Shown piece by piece: positions 1 to 8,486 of a stretch of DNA of 64,000 nt (the stretch's first letter is position 1; each line of letters begins with the position of its first letter). This DNA comes from Collimonas sp. OK307 (GTDB lineage Bacteria > Pseudomonadota > Gammaproteobacteria > Burkholderiales > Burkholderiaceae_D): the NCBI RefSeq assembly GCF_900113705.1, contig NZ_FOQI01000004.1, forward strand, positions 207,201 through 271,200, read 5' to 3'. The notes beneath the pieces are model-generated. The model did not search any database. It was not told the origin of the DNA and worked only from the letters and a program-made list of their open reading frames with translations. The translations under genes were made by a program, and so were the position numbers.

Positions 1-41
1 CTGCGAACCCCATGGAAATAGCCTCGTCAACTACTGATTGC

Positions 42-1037
42 TCACACCATGCCAGCATCATGCGCCTGCTGGTCGGCATGGTAAGAACTGCGCACCATGG
101 CGCCCACGGCGGCGTGCGCAAAACCCATCTTGTAGGCTTCTTCCTCATACATCTTGAAGACATCAGGATGCACGTAGCGCCGCACCGGCAGGTGATTCCC
201 GCTTGGCATCAGGTACTGGCCGATGGTCAGCATGTCGACGTCATGGGCGCGCATGTCGCGCATGACTTGCAGTACTTCTTCATCGGTTTCGCCGAGGCCG
301 ACCATGATGCCGGATTTGGTCGGCGTGTTCGGATGCAGCGCCTTGAAGCGTTTCAGCAGGTTCAGTGAATACTCGTAATCGGAGCCGGGCCGCGCTTCCT
401 TGTACAGGCGTGGTGCGGTTTCCAGGTTGTGGTTCATCACATCGGGCGGCGCCAGGTTGAGGATTTCCAGCGCGCGATCCATGCGGCCGCGGAAATCGGG
501 CACCAGGATTTCAATCCGGGTATTCGGCGACAACGCCCGTACGTGGCGGATGCAATCGGCGAAATGGCCGGCACCGCCGTCACGCAAATCGTCGCGGTCG
601 ACGCTGGTGATGACGACGTAATTCAATTTCAACGCGGCGATGGTCTTGGCCAGGTTTTCCGGCTCGTTGACATCGAGCGGATCCGGGCGGCCGTGGCCGA
701 CATCGCAGAACGGGCAGCGACGGGTGCATTTGTCACCCATGATCATGAAGGTGGCCGTGCCCTTGCCGAAACATTCGCCGATATTCGGGCAGCTGGCTTC
801 TTCGCAAACCGTGACCAGGCTATTGGCGCGCAAGATGTCCTTGATTTCATAAAACCGCGACGATGGCGAGGCTGCCTTGACGCGTATCCAGTCCGGCTTT
901 TTCAGGGCTTCAATCGGGATAATCTTGATTGGAATGCGCGAAGTCTTGCTGGCGCCTTTTTGCTTTTCGGATGGATTGTAGCTAGCGGTGGCGATGGTGG
1001 CTTCTGCAGGCAGCGACGGCGTGGTTTCTGTGGTCAT
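42..1037 (-). CDS. lipA: Lipoyl synthase LipA
   Basis: Radical SAM enzyme that inserts two sulfurs into protein-bound octanoyl groups to give lipoyl cofactor for pyruvate and 2-oxoglutarate dehydrogenases and the glycine cleavage system. The 331-residue protein has both expected iron-sulfur cysteine sets: the auxiliary cluster C78, C83, C89 (CX4CX5C) and the radical SAM cluster C104, C108, C111 (CTRRCPFC). Length is normal for the family, with a somewhat long, low-complexity first 30 residues. It lies 38 bases downstream of lipB and is presumably co-transcribed. The stop codon is 41 bases from the window edge, so the gene is complete. Identification is secure from motifs and neighbour. Confidence 0.97.
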   Translation of the reverse strand: MTTETTPSLPAEATIATASYNPSEKQKGASKTSRIPIKIIPIEALKKPDWIRVKAASPSSRFYEIKDILRANSLVTVCEEASCPNIGECFGKGTATFMIMGDKCTRRCPFCDVGHGRPDPLDVNEPENLAKTIAALKLNYVVITSVDRDDLRDGGAGHFADCIRHVRALSPNTRIEILVPDFRGRMDRALEILNLAPPDVMNHNLETAPRLYKEARPGSDYEYSLNLLKRFKALHPNTPTKSGIMVGLGETDEEVLQVMRDMRAHDVDMLTIGQYLMPSGNHLPVRRYVHPDVFKMYEEEAYKMGFAHAAVGAMVRSSYHADQQAHDAGMV

Positions 1038-1075
1038 GGTCTGGGCATTTCCTTGCTGGAGTCTCGAAAAAGGAC

Positions 1076-1750
1076 TCAGTTAAAACGGTCTATCAATTTG
1101 TGAGCAAGCGCTAACTGCACCTCTGAGAGAGCACTATCAACGCCTAGTGTTTTCATATCGACTGTGGCGAGGCCTTCGTAGCCGCATGGATTGATCCAGG
1201 AAAAAGGCGTCAGATCCATGGCAACATTGAGCGACACACCGTGGTAAGTGCAGCCGCTGCCTCTTACTTTCAAGCCAAGAGCAGCGATCTTCGCACCCTG
1301 CCAGGCGCCGTCGGCAACATAAATCCCGGGGGCACCGGCCTTGCGTTCACCGGTCAGATTATACGCTGCCAGCGTGTCGATCACCGCCTGCTCGATACCC
1401 TGCACGAATTCACGTACGAACAGACGCGCGGCGGGACGGCGGCGGCGCAAGTCCAGCAACAGGTAAATCACTACCTGACCCGGCCCGTGATAAGTCACCT
1501 CGCCACCGCGATCGGTCTGTATCACCGGAATCTGGTGCGGCGCCAGCACATGGCTCGGATCGGCTCCCAAACCCAGTGTAAACACCGGCGGATGTTCAAC
1601 TATCCACAACTGGTCTGGCGTATCGGGGGAACGGGAATCGGTAAACGCGCGCATCGCGTCAAAACTGACTTGATAAGGTTCTACGCCACGCTGAATGATT
1701 TGGGGGCTAGGCAGAAGATCTGGGGAAATGAGTTGCTGCGCACTGGACAT
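1076..1750 (-). CDS. lipB: Octanoyltransferase LipB
   Basis: Transfers octanoate from octanoyl-ACP to the lipoyl domains of dehydrogenase E2 subunits and GcvH, giving the LipA substrate. The 224-residue protein carries the family block [12 protein letters not shown] (81-92), the probable catalytic lysine K154 in [11 protein letters not shown] and the acyl-accepting cysteine C167 in [12 protein letters not shown]. It begins with an ATG 151 bases downstream of the stop of the DUF2917 gene, and lipA follows. In many Burkholderiales lipBA directly follow dat and ybeD; here a LysR gene and a DUF2917 gene sit between ybeD and lipB, so lipBA probably have their own promoter. Confidence 0.96.
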   Translation of the reverse strand: MSSAQQLISPDLLPSPQIIQRGVEPYQVSFDAMRAFTDSRSPDTPDQLWIVEHPPVFTLGLGADPSHVLAPHQIPVIQTDRGGEVTYHGPGQVVIYLLLDLRRRRPAARLFVREFVQGIEQAVIDTLAAYNLTGERKAGAPGIYVADGAWQGAKIAALGLKVRGSGCTYHGVSLNVAMDLTPFSWINPCGYEGLATVDMKTLGVDSALSEVQLALAHKLIDRFN

Positions 1751-1799
1751 ACCGCAAGTGTACCGAAAATCGGGGGTCGGCGTGCGCCAACGGGCGCGC

Positions 1800-1824
1800 C
1801 GTCAGGCCGGAATGCGGCCTGACG
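1800..1824. other. Stem-loop upstream of lipB
   Basis: CGTCAGGCCG (1800-1809) and CGGCCTGACG (1815-1824) form a perfect 10-bp GC-rich stem with loop GAATG. It lies between the end of the DUF2917 gene and the start of lipB. There is no T-tract on the minus-strand side, so it is not a classical intrinsic terminator. It could limit readthrough from the DUF2917 gene, or sit in the lipBA leader. Confidence 0.5.
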
Positions 1825-1901
1825 ATACCCGGAAACGCAATGTCGAGAGCAAGGCGACGTTGCGACCACGTCACGGCAGCGGGTGCACATCTGATATCAA
1901 A

Positions 1902-2210
1902 TCAGCAAGCTGCCGGACTAGCGCCGAGTGGCTTGCTAAAGCCGGCGCGTGCGCTCGACGACGGCAGACGAGTCGATTGCTGTTGAATTTGCACCACACT
2001 TTTGCCTTTGACCGCTTCGATGACGATATGACTGTCAGCGGCAACGCTCAGGAATTGCCCCGCAGACAACCAGTAGTCGTCGCCGTGTCCTGTTACGGTC
2101 ACCCACACGCGGCCTTGCGTGATTTGCAGGGTTTGGGCTACCGGGGCGGTTACCGATGTGGCTGTACCGGCATCTATGGTTAAAGACTCGTTAGCTAATA
2201 ATTTTCTCAT
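1902..2210 (-). CDS. DUF2917 family protein
   Basis: A 102-residue protein whose central part (about 8-76) matches the small beta-rich, cupin-like DUF2917 family, with the pattern QITQGRVWVTVTGHGDDYWL followed by a GQFLSV strand. The function of the family is unknown. The start is the ATG at 2210, which has the ribosome binding site AAGGAG seven bases upstream; an upstream in-frame start at 2261 has no such support. It is transcribed divergently from a GcvA-type LysR gene, an arrangement that is frequent in Burkholderiales, so the LysR protein probably controls it. The last 25 residues are Ser/Ala/Pro rich and probably disordered. Confidence 0.8.
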   Translation of the reverse strand: MRKLLANESLTIDAGTATSVTAPVAQTLQITQGRVWVTVTGHGDDYWLSAGQFLSVAADSHIVIEAVKGKSVVQIQQQSTRLPSSSARAGFSKPLGASPAAC

Positions 2211-2369
2211 GATGTCACTCCTTGAAACTACTGGTATATTGGACGCCACATCACAATCCACACCACTTGATATAGACGTTCCTTGTTTCTACAGAGCCAT
2301 TTTAGACAATCCACAGGCAGTAACAAAACGAGTAATTTTCTCCTCCCTTGCTAATTTTCCTCATATAAA

Positions 2370-3299
2370 ATGGCCGATCTCCGAAAATTGCCTAACCTTT
2401 CTGCCCTGCGTGCCTTCGAGGCTGCAGCACGCAATGACAGCTTTTCGCGCGCCGCCGAAGAAATCTATGTGACGCCGGGTGCGATCAGCCATCAAATCCG
2501 GGCCTTGGAACAGGAACTGGGCATCATGTTGTTCAGCCGCCACGGCAAGCGCATCACGATCACCGAACAAGGACAGCGCTTTGCCGCGGTCATCCGTAAA
2601 TCCTTGAATGAAATCGCGTTTGCGGCCGAAGCCTTGAAGATGGATGCCAAGCAGAAGCGCTTGACCATTTCCGCCCTGCCCTCGTTTGCCGCACGCTGGC
2701 TGGCGCCGCGACTGTGGAAATTCATCGACCTGCATCCGGATACCGAGGTAGTGCTGCAATCGAGCAGCCACCTCAATGACCTGGAACGCGAACCTATCGA
2801 TGTCGGCCTGCGCTACGGGCTGGGCCACTATCCGGGCCTGGTGGTGGAAAAACTGATGGACGATTATTACTATCCGGTGGCCAGCCCGCACTACCGTGAC
2901 GGCAATCTGCCGAATACGCCGCAGGAGCTAGAGCAGTGCAGCCTGTTGCGCATGGATACCGAATCGTCGTGGATGCCGTGGTTCGAGGCCGCGGGTATCG
3001 ACCTGGTGGAACCGACCGGCGGCTTGCTGATCGAGGATGCGTCGATGCTGTTGCGTTCGGCTTCGGATGGATTGGGGATTGCTTTGACGCGGCACGCGAT
3101 TGCGCTGCAGGAAATTGCTTCGGGGGAGTTGGTGCGTTTGTTCGATGTCGTCGCGCTCTGCCCGCTATCCTATTATTTCGCCTGCACCAAGGAAGCACTG
3201 AGTAAACCGCAAGTGCAGGCTTTCCATCGCTGGCTGCTGGACGAAATCAGGACTTTCAAGGCACAAAGCGAATGGCCCGGAGGACCCGAGCCATCATGA
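2370..3299 (+). CDS. LysR-type regulator, GcvA-like
   Basis: A 309-residue LysR-family transcription factor. The winged HTH is at about 8-67 (LPNLSALRAFEAAARNDSFS, then AAEEIYVTPGAISHQI) and a periplasmic-binding-protein-like effector domain runs from about 95 to 300. The N-terminus is typical of the GcvA group. The ATG at 2370 follows directly on TATAAA with no Shine-Dalgarno sequence, so translation may be leaderless or weak; the family N-terminus nevertheless supports this start. It is divergent from the DUF2917 gene (159 bases between starts), its probable target, and convergent with ybeD, whose stop is 12 bases from its own. The effector cannot be deduced. Confidence 0.9.
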   Translation: MADLRKLPNLSALRAFEAAARNDSFSRAAEEIYVTPGAISHQIRALEQELGIMLFSRHGKRITITEQGQRFAAVIRKSLNEIAFAAEALKMDAKQKRLTISALPSFAARWLAPRLWKFIDLHPDTEVVLQSSSHLNDLEREPIDVGLRYGLGHYPGLVVEKLMDDYYYPVASPHYRDGNLPNTPQELEQCSLLRMDTESSWMPWFEAAGIDLVEPTGGLLIEDASMLLRSASDGLGIALTRHAIALQEIASGELVRLFDVVALCPLSYYFACTKEALSKPQVQAFHRWLLDEIRTFKAQSEWPGGPEPS

Positions 3300-3311
3300 T
3301 TCAATACGAAT

Positions 3312-3605
3312 TTAAAGCACCATCTTTACCATCGGGTGCGAAGACAGCGCCCGATACAAATCATCCAGCTGTTCACGGCTTGTCGCACGAACAGTAGCAG
3401 TCAGGCCGGTATAGTTACCCTTGGACGATGGCCGCACTTCCAGCTTGTCGATATGAAAAGTCGGATCATGCTGCACCACCACGCCAACCATGGTCGGCGC
3501 AAATGCGTCATGCGTAGGCCCCATTATCTTGATGGGAAAATCGCTTGGGTATTCGATCAGGCTTTCAGCAGGGGGGATAACCTGGTTTTCAGTGGGCTCG
3601 GTCAT
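3312..3605 (-). CDS. ybeD: YbeD-like protein (DUF493)
   Basis: A 97-residue member of the YbeD/DUF493 family, small ACT-like alpha/beta proteins usually encoded beside lipB. The core (18-97) has the family features: FPIKIMGPTHDAFAPTMVGVV, a conserved SSKGNYTGLTATVRATSREQ strand and a C-terminal YRALSSHPMVKMVL. Family members are thought to have a regulatory or accessory role near lipoate synthesis; the precise activity is not established. It follows dat by about 180 bases on the same strand, matching the usual dat-ybeD-lipB-lipA order, although here it is separated from lipB. Confidence 0.9.
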   Translation of the reverse strand: MTEPTENQVIPPAESLIEYPSDFPIKIMGPTHDAFAPTMVGVVVQHDPTFHIDKLEVRPSSKGNYTGLTATVRATSREQLDDLYRALSSHPMVKMVL

Positions 3606-3787
3606 GATGGTTGCTCTTTAATGGTGACGCAGGATACTAGTTTACTCCCGAAACGGATTCCTGCACTAAAAGCTTATCGGCGACCGGGATTTGCCGGTAT
3701 GGTATGTGTAAAAGGAAACAAGGCAGAAAACCAAATGATTTCCACCCTGCAATATCTACAACAGCTGTGCGCTACTGCGTTCCGTAG

Positions 3788-4636
3788 TTAAGCCGCCTTG
3801 GCCGCCTGATAAGCCTCGTATAACTGTTTGTATATGGGGCCGGGTTCGCCATTTCCAATAGTCTTGCCGTCAATTGAAACCACCGGCAATACCTCCTTGG
3901 TAGCTGACGACAACAGCACTTCATCCGCCGCAAACACCTCTTCACGCGCAATCCGGCGAGCTTCGAACGGAATGCCGCCGGCAGCGCACAATTCCTCGAT
4001 CAGGCGATAGCGGATCCCTTCCAGGATCAGATTATCCTTAGGCGGCGCCATCAGTTTGCCGTTTTTGACGATCCAGACATTGGAAGACGACGCTTCGGTC
4101 AGCCAGCCATCGCGAAACTGAATTGCTTCCACCACGCCATGCTCGGCAGCATTTTGCGCCGCCAGCACATTCCCCAACAGGGAAATCGACTTGATCTCGC
4201 AATGCAGCCAGCGTTGATCCTCCATCGACACGCAAGGCACGCCGCTAGCGCGCAATGCCGCGCTCGGCAATACCAGCGGGTTGGTCATGATGAATACCGT
4301 CGGCGTCAGCGCTTCTTTCGGAAACGCATGACCGCGCTTGGCGACGCCGCGGGTGACATGGATGTAGACCATCTGGTCATCCGCCGGATGGGCATCGATC
4401 ACACCTTGAATCAGCGCCAGCCACTGCTCTTTGTCATGCGGATTTGTAATACTGATCTTTGCCAGGCTGCGAAACAGGCGCGCCAGATGATGCTCGGAAC
4501 GGAATAATTTACGGCCGTAGATAGGAATCACCTCATACACGCCATCACCGAAAATGAAGCCGCGGTCGAGTACCGGGATGCTCGCTTCGGACAGCGGTGT
4601 CATGCTGCCATTGAGATAGACCAGCGGGTCTTGCAT
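3788..4636 (-). CDS. dat: D-amino acid aminotransferase (class IV, PLP)
   Basis: PLP-dependent class IV aminotransferase of 282 residues. Visible features are the N-terminal VLDRGFIFGDGVYEVIPIY, the VAKRGHAFPK segment (RxH motif that places the substrate carboxylate in D-amino acid aminotransferases), the Schiff-base lysine K149 in CEIKSISLLGNVLA and E181 in TEASSSN, with a C-terminal LLSSATKEVLPV. The RxH motif favours D-amino acid transamination over branched-chain transamination. The start at 4636 gives the family N-terminus (MQDPLVYLNG); longer in-frame starts add 48 unrelated residues. It probably makes or consumes D-alanine and D-glutamate for peptidoglycan. Confidence 0.9.
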   Translation of the reverse strand: MQDPLVYLNGSMTPLSEASIPVLDRGFIFGDGVYEVIPIYGRKLFRSEHHLARLFRSLAKISITNPHDKEQWLALIQGVIDAHPADDQMVYIHVTRGVAKRGHAFPKEALTPTVFIMTNPLVLPSAALRASGVPCVSMEDQRWLHCEIKSISLLGNVLAAQNAAEHGVVEAIQFRDGWLTEASSSNVWIVKNGKLMAPPKDNLILEGIRYRLIEELCAAGGIPFEARRIAREEVFAADEVLLSSATKEVLPVVSIDGKTIGNGEPGPIYKQLYEAYQAAKAA

Positions 4637-4824
4637 GATCGGATTCCTAAAAAAGTAGAGAGTCCAATTCTGGCACAGCACCGGACCATGGGGTATGCAA
4701 AAAAAGTATGCGAATGATCTGGAAAGCATCGCTCCAAGATGGAGGCGCGCGATGTTGACGTGATGCGGTAGCATACACATACCTCAACTTCGAGGAACCG
4801 CCAAAGTTCCTCCTGCGCCTGACC

Positions 4825-5403
4825 ATGACCACCATCGTTACCCGTTGCGCCTGGGCCAATCCCGCCAATCCCCGTTACCTGGCCTACCACGACGAGGAAT
4901 GGGGCAAACCCTGCCACGATGAGGTGCAACTGTTCGAAATGCTGAACCTGGAAGGTGCGCAAGCCGGCCTGAGCTGGGAAACCATTCTCAACAAGCGCGA
5001 CAACTACCGCCGCGCCTTCGACGGCTGGGACGCAAAAAAAATCGCCCGCTACGACGAGGTCAAAGTGGCGTCCCTGCTGGCCGACGCCGGCATCGTCCGC
5101 AACCGCCTGAAGATCGCCGCCACCATCAGCAACGCCCAGGCTTATCTGCGCCTGCGCACCGAAGTCGGCGGTCTTGATGCTTTCTTATGGGCCTACGTCG
5201 ATGGCGAGCCGATCCAGAATCAGTGGACATTACTTGGCGGAAATCCGGCCAAAACGCCTTTATCCGACCGCATTTCCAAGGATCTGGGAAAGCGCGGCTT
5301 CAAATTTGTCGGTTCCACCATCATCTACGCTTATATGCAGGCGATCGGCATGGTGAACGACCATTGCGTCGAATGTTTCCGGCATCAGGCAGTGGCAGAG
5401 TAA
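4825..5403 (+). CDS. tag: DNA-3-methyladenine glycosylase I
   Basis: Base-excision repair enzyme that removes 3-methyladenine from alkylated DNA. The 192-residue protein has the Tag zinc site: C8 (RCAW), H22 (YHDEEWG), H180 and C184 (NDHCVECFRH), and the central AQAGLSWETILNKRDNYRRA helix block that shapes the base pocket. Length and motif spacing match the E. coli enzyme. It is divergent from dat and is followed by rsuA on the same strand 86 bases later. Confidence 0.96.
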   Translation: MTTIVTRCAWANPANPRYLAYHDEEWGKPCHDEVQLFEMLNLEGAQAGLSWETILNKRDNYRRAFDGWDAKKIARYDEVKVASLLADAGIVRNRLKIAATISNAQAYLRLRTEVGGLDAFLWAYVDGEPIQNQWTLLGGNPAKTPLSDRISKDLGKRGFKFVGSTIIYAYMQAIGMVNDHCVECFRHQAVAE

Positions 5404-5489
5404 TTCCCGATCGGCCTCCTGGGCGACGGTCAGGATACCCGGATCGCCGCCCTCTTTTCGTTCCCGCGCCATTCTGTTACATTCCCGCC

Positions 5490-6209
5490 ATGCCTAAACT
5501 GACCTTAGACCGAATCCTGCAATCGCAGGGCTTCGGCAGCCGAAAATATTGCCGCGAGTTAATTGAAGATGGCGAAGTCGTCATCGGCGGCGTTGCCGTT
5601 ACCGACTATAAATCCACGCCCGACACCGACGGCCTGGTGTTCACCTTGTTCGATGAAGAATGGGTTTACCGCGAACACGTCTATATCGTGCTCAACAAAC
5701 CGGCCAATATCGAGTGCTCGCGCAAACCCAGCCATCACCCCGGGGTGCTAAGCATCTTGCCGGAACAGTTCAGCTGGCGCGACGTGCAGCCGGTTGGACG
5801 GCTCGATCACGACACCACCGGCTTGCTGCTGATGTCGGACGACGGCAGCTTCATCCATGCCCAGTCGTCGCCCAAGCGGCACGTGCCGAAGTTATACGTT
5901 GCCACCACGCATGAGCCTGTGACCGAGGAACTGGTGCAAAGCTTGCTGGCCGGCGTGAAGTTGCATGATGAGCCGCAGACTCTGGCCGCCGTCAGCTGCC
6001 GCATAGTGGGCCCGCATGAAATTGAGATCGTGCTGGAACAGGGCAAATATCATCAGGTCAAGCGCATGCTGGTGGCGGCTGGCAATCATTGCTCGGCGTT
6101 GCGCCGCACCGCAATCGGCGGCCTGACCCTGGAAGCCCTGGAGCTGGAATTGGGGGAATGGTGCTATCTGGAGCCGGAACACCTGGCTTTGCTGGTGCCG
6201 TCGGCCTAG
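5490..6209 (+). CDS. rsuA: 16S rRNA pseudouridine synthase RsuA
   Basis: A 239-residue RsuA/RluB/E/F-type pseudouridine synthase, expected to modify U516 of 16S rRNA. An S4 RNA-binding domain occupies about 4-55 (LDRILQSQGFGSRKYCRELI), and the catalytic domain contains the signature VGRLDHDTTGLLLMSDDG with catalytic D106. The start at 5490 gives the normal N-terminus MPKLTLDRIL; reading further upstream would overlap the end of tag. The gene ends 28 bases before a strong bidirectional terminator. RluE/RluF-type specificity cannot be excluded from sequence alone, but the short length and HPGV segment fit RsuA. Confidence 0.9.
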   Translation: MPKLTLDRILQSQGFGSRKYCRELIEDGEVVIGGVAVTDYKSTPDTDGLVFTLFDEEWVYREHVYIVLNKPANIECSRKPSHHPGVLSILPEQFSWRDVQPVGRLDHDTTGLLLMSDDGSFIHAQSSPKRHVPKLYVATTHEPVTEELVQSLLAGVKLHDEPQTLAAVSCRIVGPHEIEIVLEQGKYHQVKRMLVAAGNHCSALRRTAIGGLTLEALELELGEWCYLEPEHLALLVPSA

Positions 6210-6237
6210 TACAAAAAAACGCAAAAAAAAACGCAAA

Positions 6238-6267
6238 AAAAACGCAAGACCTGAGTCTTGCGTTTTT
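6238..6267. terminator. Bidirectional intrinsic terminator, rsuA / argB
   Basis: A perfect 13-bp stem: AAAAACGCAAGAC (6238-6250), loop CTGA, GTCTTGCGTTTTT (6255-6267). A-tracts on one side and T-tracts on the other give U-tracts in both directions, and it lies between the convergent genes rsuA and argB. It is preceded by two further A-tract-ACGC units (about 6213-6237), so the left arm looks like the last copy of a short tandem repeat. Confidence 0.92.
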
Positions 6268-6291
6268 ACTGATTCAAGCTTTCCTGGAAAA

Positions 6292-7194
6292 TCAGTGTGA
6301 GCGGATCATGGTGCCGAACGCCTGTTCGGTCAACACTTCCAGCAGCAACGAATGCTCGATACGGCCATCGATGATGTGCACTGTATTGACACCCGACTTG
6401 GCTGCATCCAGCGCCGACGAAATCTTCGGCAGCATGCCGCCGGAGATGGTGCCGTCCTTGAACATTTCATCGATTTCGCGTGCCGACAAGTCTGTCACCA
6501 GATTGCCCTGCTTATCTTGCACGCCAGCAATATTGGTCATCATGATCAGCTTTTCAGCATGCAGGATTTCCGCGATCTTGCCTGCCACGACGTCGGCATT
6601 GATGTTGTAGGCCTGGCCGTCGGCGCCAAAGCCGATAGGCGAAATGATCGGAATGAACGCATCGTCCTGCAAGGCTTTGACCACCGCCGGATTGATGGCT
6701 TCGATTTCGCCGACAAAGCCGATATCGAGGAATTCACCCGGATGCTCGCGGTCTGGCATGCGGTATTTGCGCGCACGGATCAGGCCGCCATCCTTGCCGG
6801 TCAGGCCGACAGCCTGGCCACCGTAGTGGTTGATCAGCATCACGATATCCTGCTGCACTTCGCCGCCCAGCACCCACTCCACCACTTCCATGGTTTCTTC
6901 GTCGGTAATCCGCATGCCTTGCACGAAGGTGCCTTGCTTGCCGATTTTCTTCAGGGCATTGTCGATTTGCGGGCCGCCGCCATGCACCACCACCGGGTTC
7001 ATGCCGACCAGTTTCAACAAAATCACGTCGCGCGCGAAGCCGTGCTTCAGGCGCTCTTCGGTCATTGCATTGCCGCCGTATTTGACGACAATGGTTTTAC
7101 CGTGGAATTGACGGATGTACGGTAACGCCTCGGCCAGAATTTCAGCTTTGATTCCTGGGGCAACGTTGGCTAGATCGTTGGTCAAATCGGCCAT
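6292..7194 (-). CDS. argB: Acetylglutamate kinase ArgB
   Basis: Second enzyme of arginine biosynthesis, phosphorylating N-acetyl-L-glutamate with ATP. The 300-residue amino acid kinase has the N-terminal [12 protein letters not shown] glycine-rich loop, the [19 protein letters not shown] substrate and phosphate loop, [13 protein letters not shown], and the C-terminal [18 protein letters not shown] followed by [17 protein letters not shown]. Length and motifs are canonical. It ends 24 bases before the bidirectional terminator it shares with rsuA. It is a single gene here; other arg genes are not in the window. Confidence 0.97.
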   Translation of the reverse strand: MADLTNDLANVAPGIKAEILAEALPYIRQFHGKTIVVKYGGNAMTEERLKHGFARDVILLKLVGMNPVVVHGGGPQIDNALKKIGKQGTFVQGMRITDEETMEVVEWVLGGEVQQDIVMLINHYGGQAVGLTGKDGGLIRARKYRMPDREHPGEFLDIGFVGEIEAINPAVVKALQDDAFIPIISPIGFGADGQAYNINADVVAGKIAEILHAEKLIMMTNIAGVQDKQGNLVTDLSAREIDEMFKDGTISGGMLPKISSALDAAKSGVNTVHIIDGRIEHSLLLEVLTEQAFGTMIRSH

Positions 7195-7270
7195 GAACAG
7201 TCCTACAAGAGAGGTTCTGAGCTTGTCAGAAGAAAGTAAAAAAGTGCAAAGACTGCAACTCGGGGGAGTT

Positions 7271-7303
7271 AAAAATCGCTGCGAGAAGGATCAGCGCGAT
7301 TTT
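7271..7303 (-). terminator. Candidate terminator after the nag gene run
   Basis: AAAAATCGC (7271-7279) and GCGATTTT (7296-7303) are inverted; read on the minus strand the stem is followed by TTTTTAA. It lies in the 263-base gap between the last nag gene and argB, so it would end the nag transcript. A second small hairpin, GCTTGCT/AGCAAGC with a 7-base loop (7316-7336), sits just before it. Nothing else was recognised in this gap apart from the space for an argB promoter. Confidence 0.5.
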
Positions 7304-7457
7304 ACATGGAAATGCGCTTGCTTAGGTGTAGCAAGCACGTCATGTGTCGCGGTTGTGGCACATCCGGCAAGATCCATATCACCGCGTCGGACTTCACCCC
7401 GCCCGACTTTGGGAATTTCTCTAAACAGCGATTCTTGCCGCTACATGCCGACCACTC

Positions 7458-8486
7458 CTAGTTGGTTTTCGTCACTTTGCTCAAATGACGTGGGCGATCC
7501 GGATCCATGCCGCGGGCGATCGACAATTGCGCGGCCATTACATAAAACGCTAATATCGCTACGATTGGATCAAGATCCGGTGTTGCTGCGGTAGGCAGAG
7601 TCAAGTCCCGATCCGCGACATCACTTGGCGCCGCCAGCAATACTTTGGCGCCACGTCCGCGCATTTCTTCGGCCAGTTTCAACAGACCTGCTTGTGCCGG
7701 CCCGCGGGTAGCGAACATCAGCAGCGGATAACCCTCGCCGATTAAGGCCATCGGCCCATGCTTGATTTCTGCACCGCTAAAGGCTTCTGCTTGTATTGCG
7801 GAGGTTTCTTTAAACTTTAATGCTGACTCCAACGCCACCGGGAAGCTGACGCCGCGTCCCACTACCATGATGTTGGTACTCGGTACCAACACCTCTAAGG
7901 CCATTGACCAATCGGTATGGCTGGCGATGTCCAATGCTTCTGGTAAAGCATCCAACGCGGCCAGAAATTTGATATCATTTTGCCAATACCCAGTCAACAA
8001 TGCGCTAGCAACCAGGCTCGCAATAAAACTTTTCGTGGCAGCGACAGAAAGTTCTGCCCCTGCATGCAGGGGAATAGCCCATTCAGCGCTCAAAGCTAGT
8101 GGCGAGCTGACATCATTGACCAGCGCAACCGTCGCTGCTCTGGCATCGCGAAAATAACGTATTGGTTCGATCACATCCGGGCTTTGCCCGGATTGCGAAA
8201 TAGCAATGGCCAGAGCATCCTTCGCTATCAGCGGTGCGTTATTCAAGGTTACGAGCGACATTGGCAAGGATGCGACGATACGCCCCAAACGCGCCATGAT
8301 GAGATATGCGCAATAGTTGGCAGCGTGGTCTGAGCTGCCACGAGCCACTGTCAAAATACTGCCGGGCGGTTCAGCCCGTAGTTGTCTGCCGAGTTCAGCG
8401 TAACGTTCTCTGTCTTGCGTTAATTGCATGGCAACGTGCCGGCTGGCGGATTGGGCTTCTTTAAGCATGAGTGGGGCTGAGGTCAA
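7458..8486 (-). CDS. nagB-II: SIS-type glucosamine-6-phosphate deaminase (NagB-II)
   Basis: A 342-residue protein with two SIS domains, equivalent to the isomerase half of GlmS without the glutaminase half. Motifs: VARGSSDHAAN and ISQSGQSPDVIEP in the first SIS domain, GRGVSFPVALESALKFKETS and AEIKHGPMALI in the second. In such clusters this type (NagB-II/AgaS-like) converts GlcN-6-P to fructose-6-P and ammonia, replacing classical NagB. The start is TTG at 8486, placed by the ribosome binding site AAGGAG six bases upstream; it overlaps nagA by 26 bases. An ATG at 8468 is also possible but lies too far from that site. It is the last gene of the nag run. Confidence 0.88.
   Translation of the reverse strand: MTSAPLMLKEAQSASRHVAMQLTQDRERYAELGRQLRAEPPGSILTVARGSSDHAANYCAYLIMARLGRIVASLPMSLVTLNNAPLIAKDALAIAISQSGQSPDVIEPIRYFRDARAATVALVNDVSSPLALSAEWAIPLHAGAELSVAATKSFIASLVASALLTGYWQNDIKFLAALDALPEALDIASHTDWSMALEVLVPSTNIMVVGRGVSFPVALESALKFKETSAIQAEAFSGAEIKHGPMALIGEGYPLLMFATRGPAQAGLLKLAEEMRGRGAKVLLAAPSDVADRDLTLPTAATPDLDPIVAILAFYVMAAQLSIARGMDPDRPRHLSKVTKTN

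Noticed and set aside
6213..6250. Tandem A-tract-ACGC units as a possible CRISPR-like or satellite array
   Set aside because: Only three short units of about 10 bases, with no spacers, and the last one is the arm of a terminator.
7115..7594. A plus-strand open frame across the nag-argB gap
   Set aside because: It is mostly antisense to the ends of argB and the deaminase gene and has no ribosome binding site or recognisable family.
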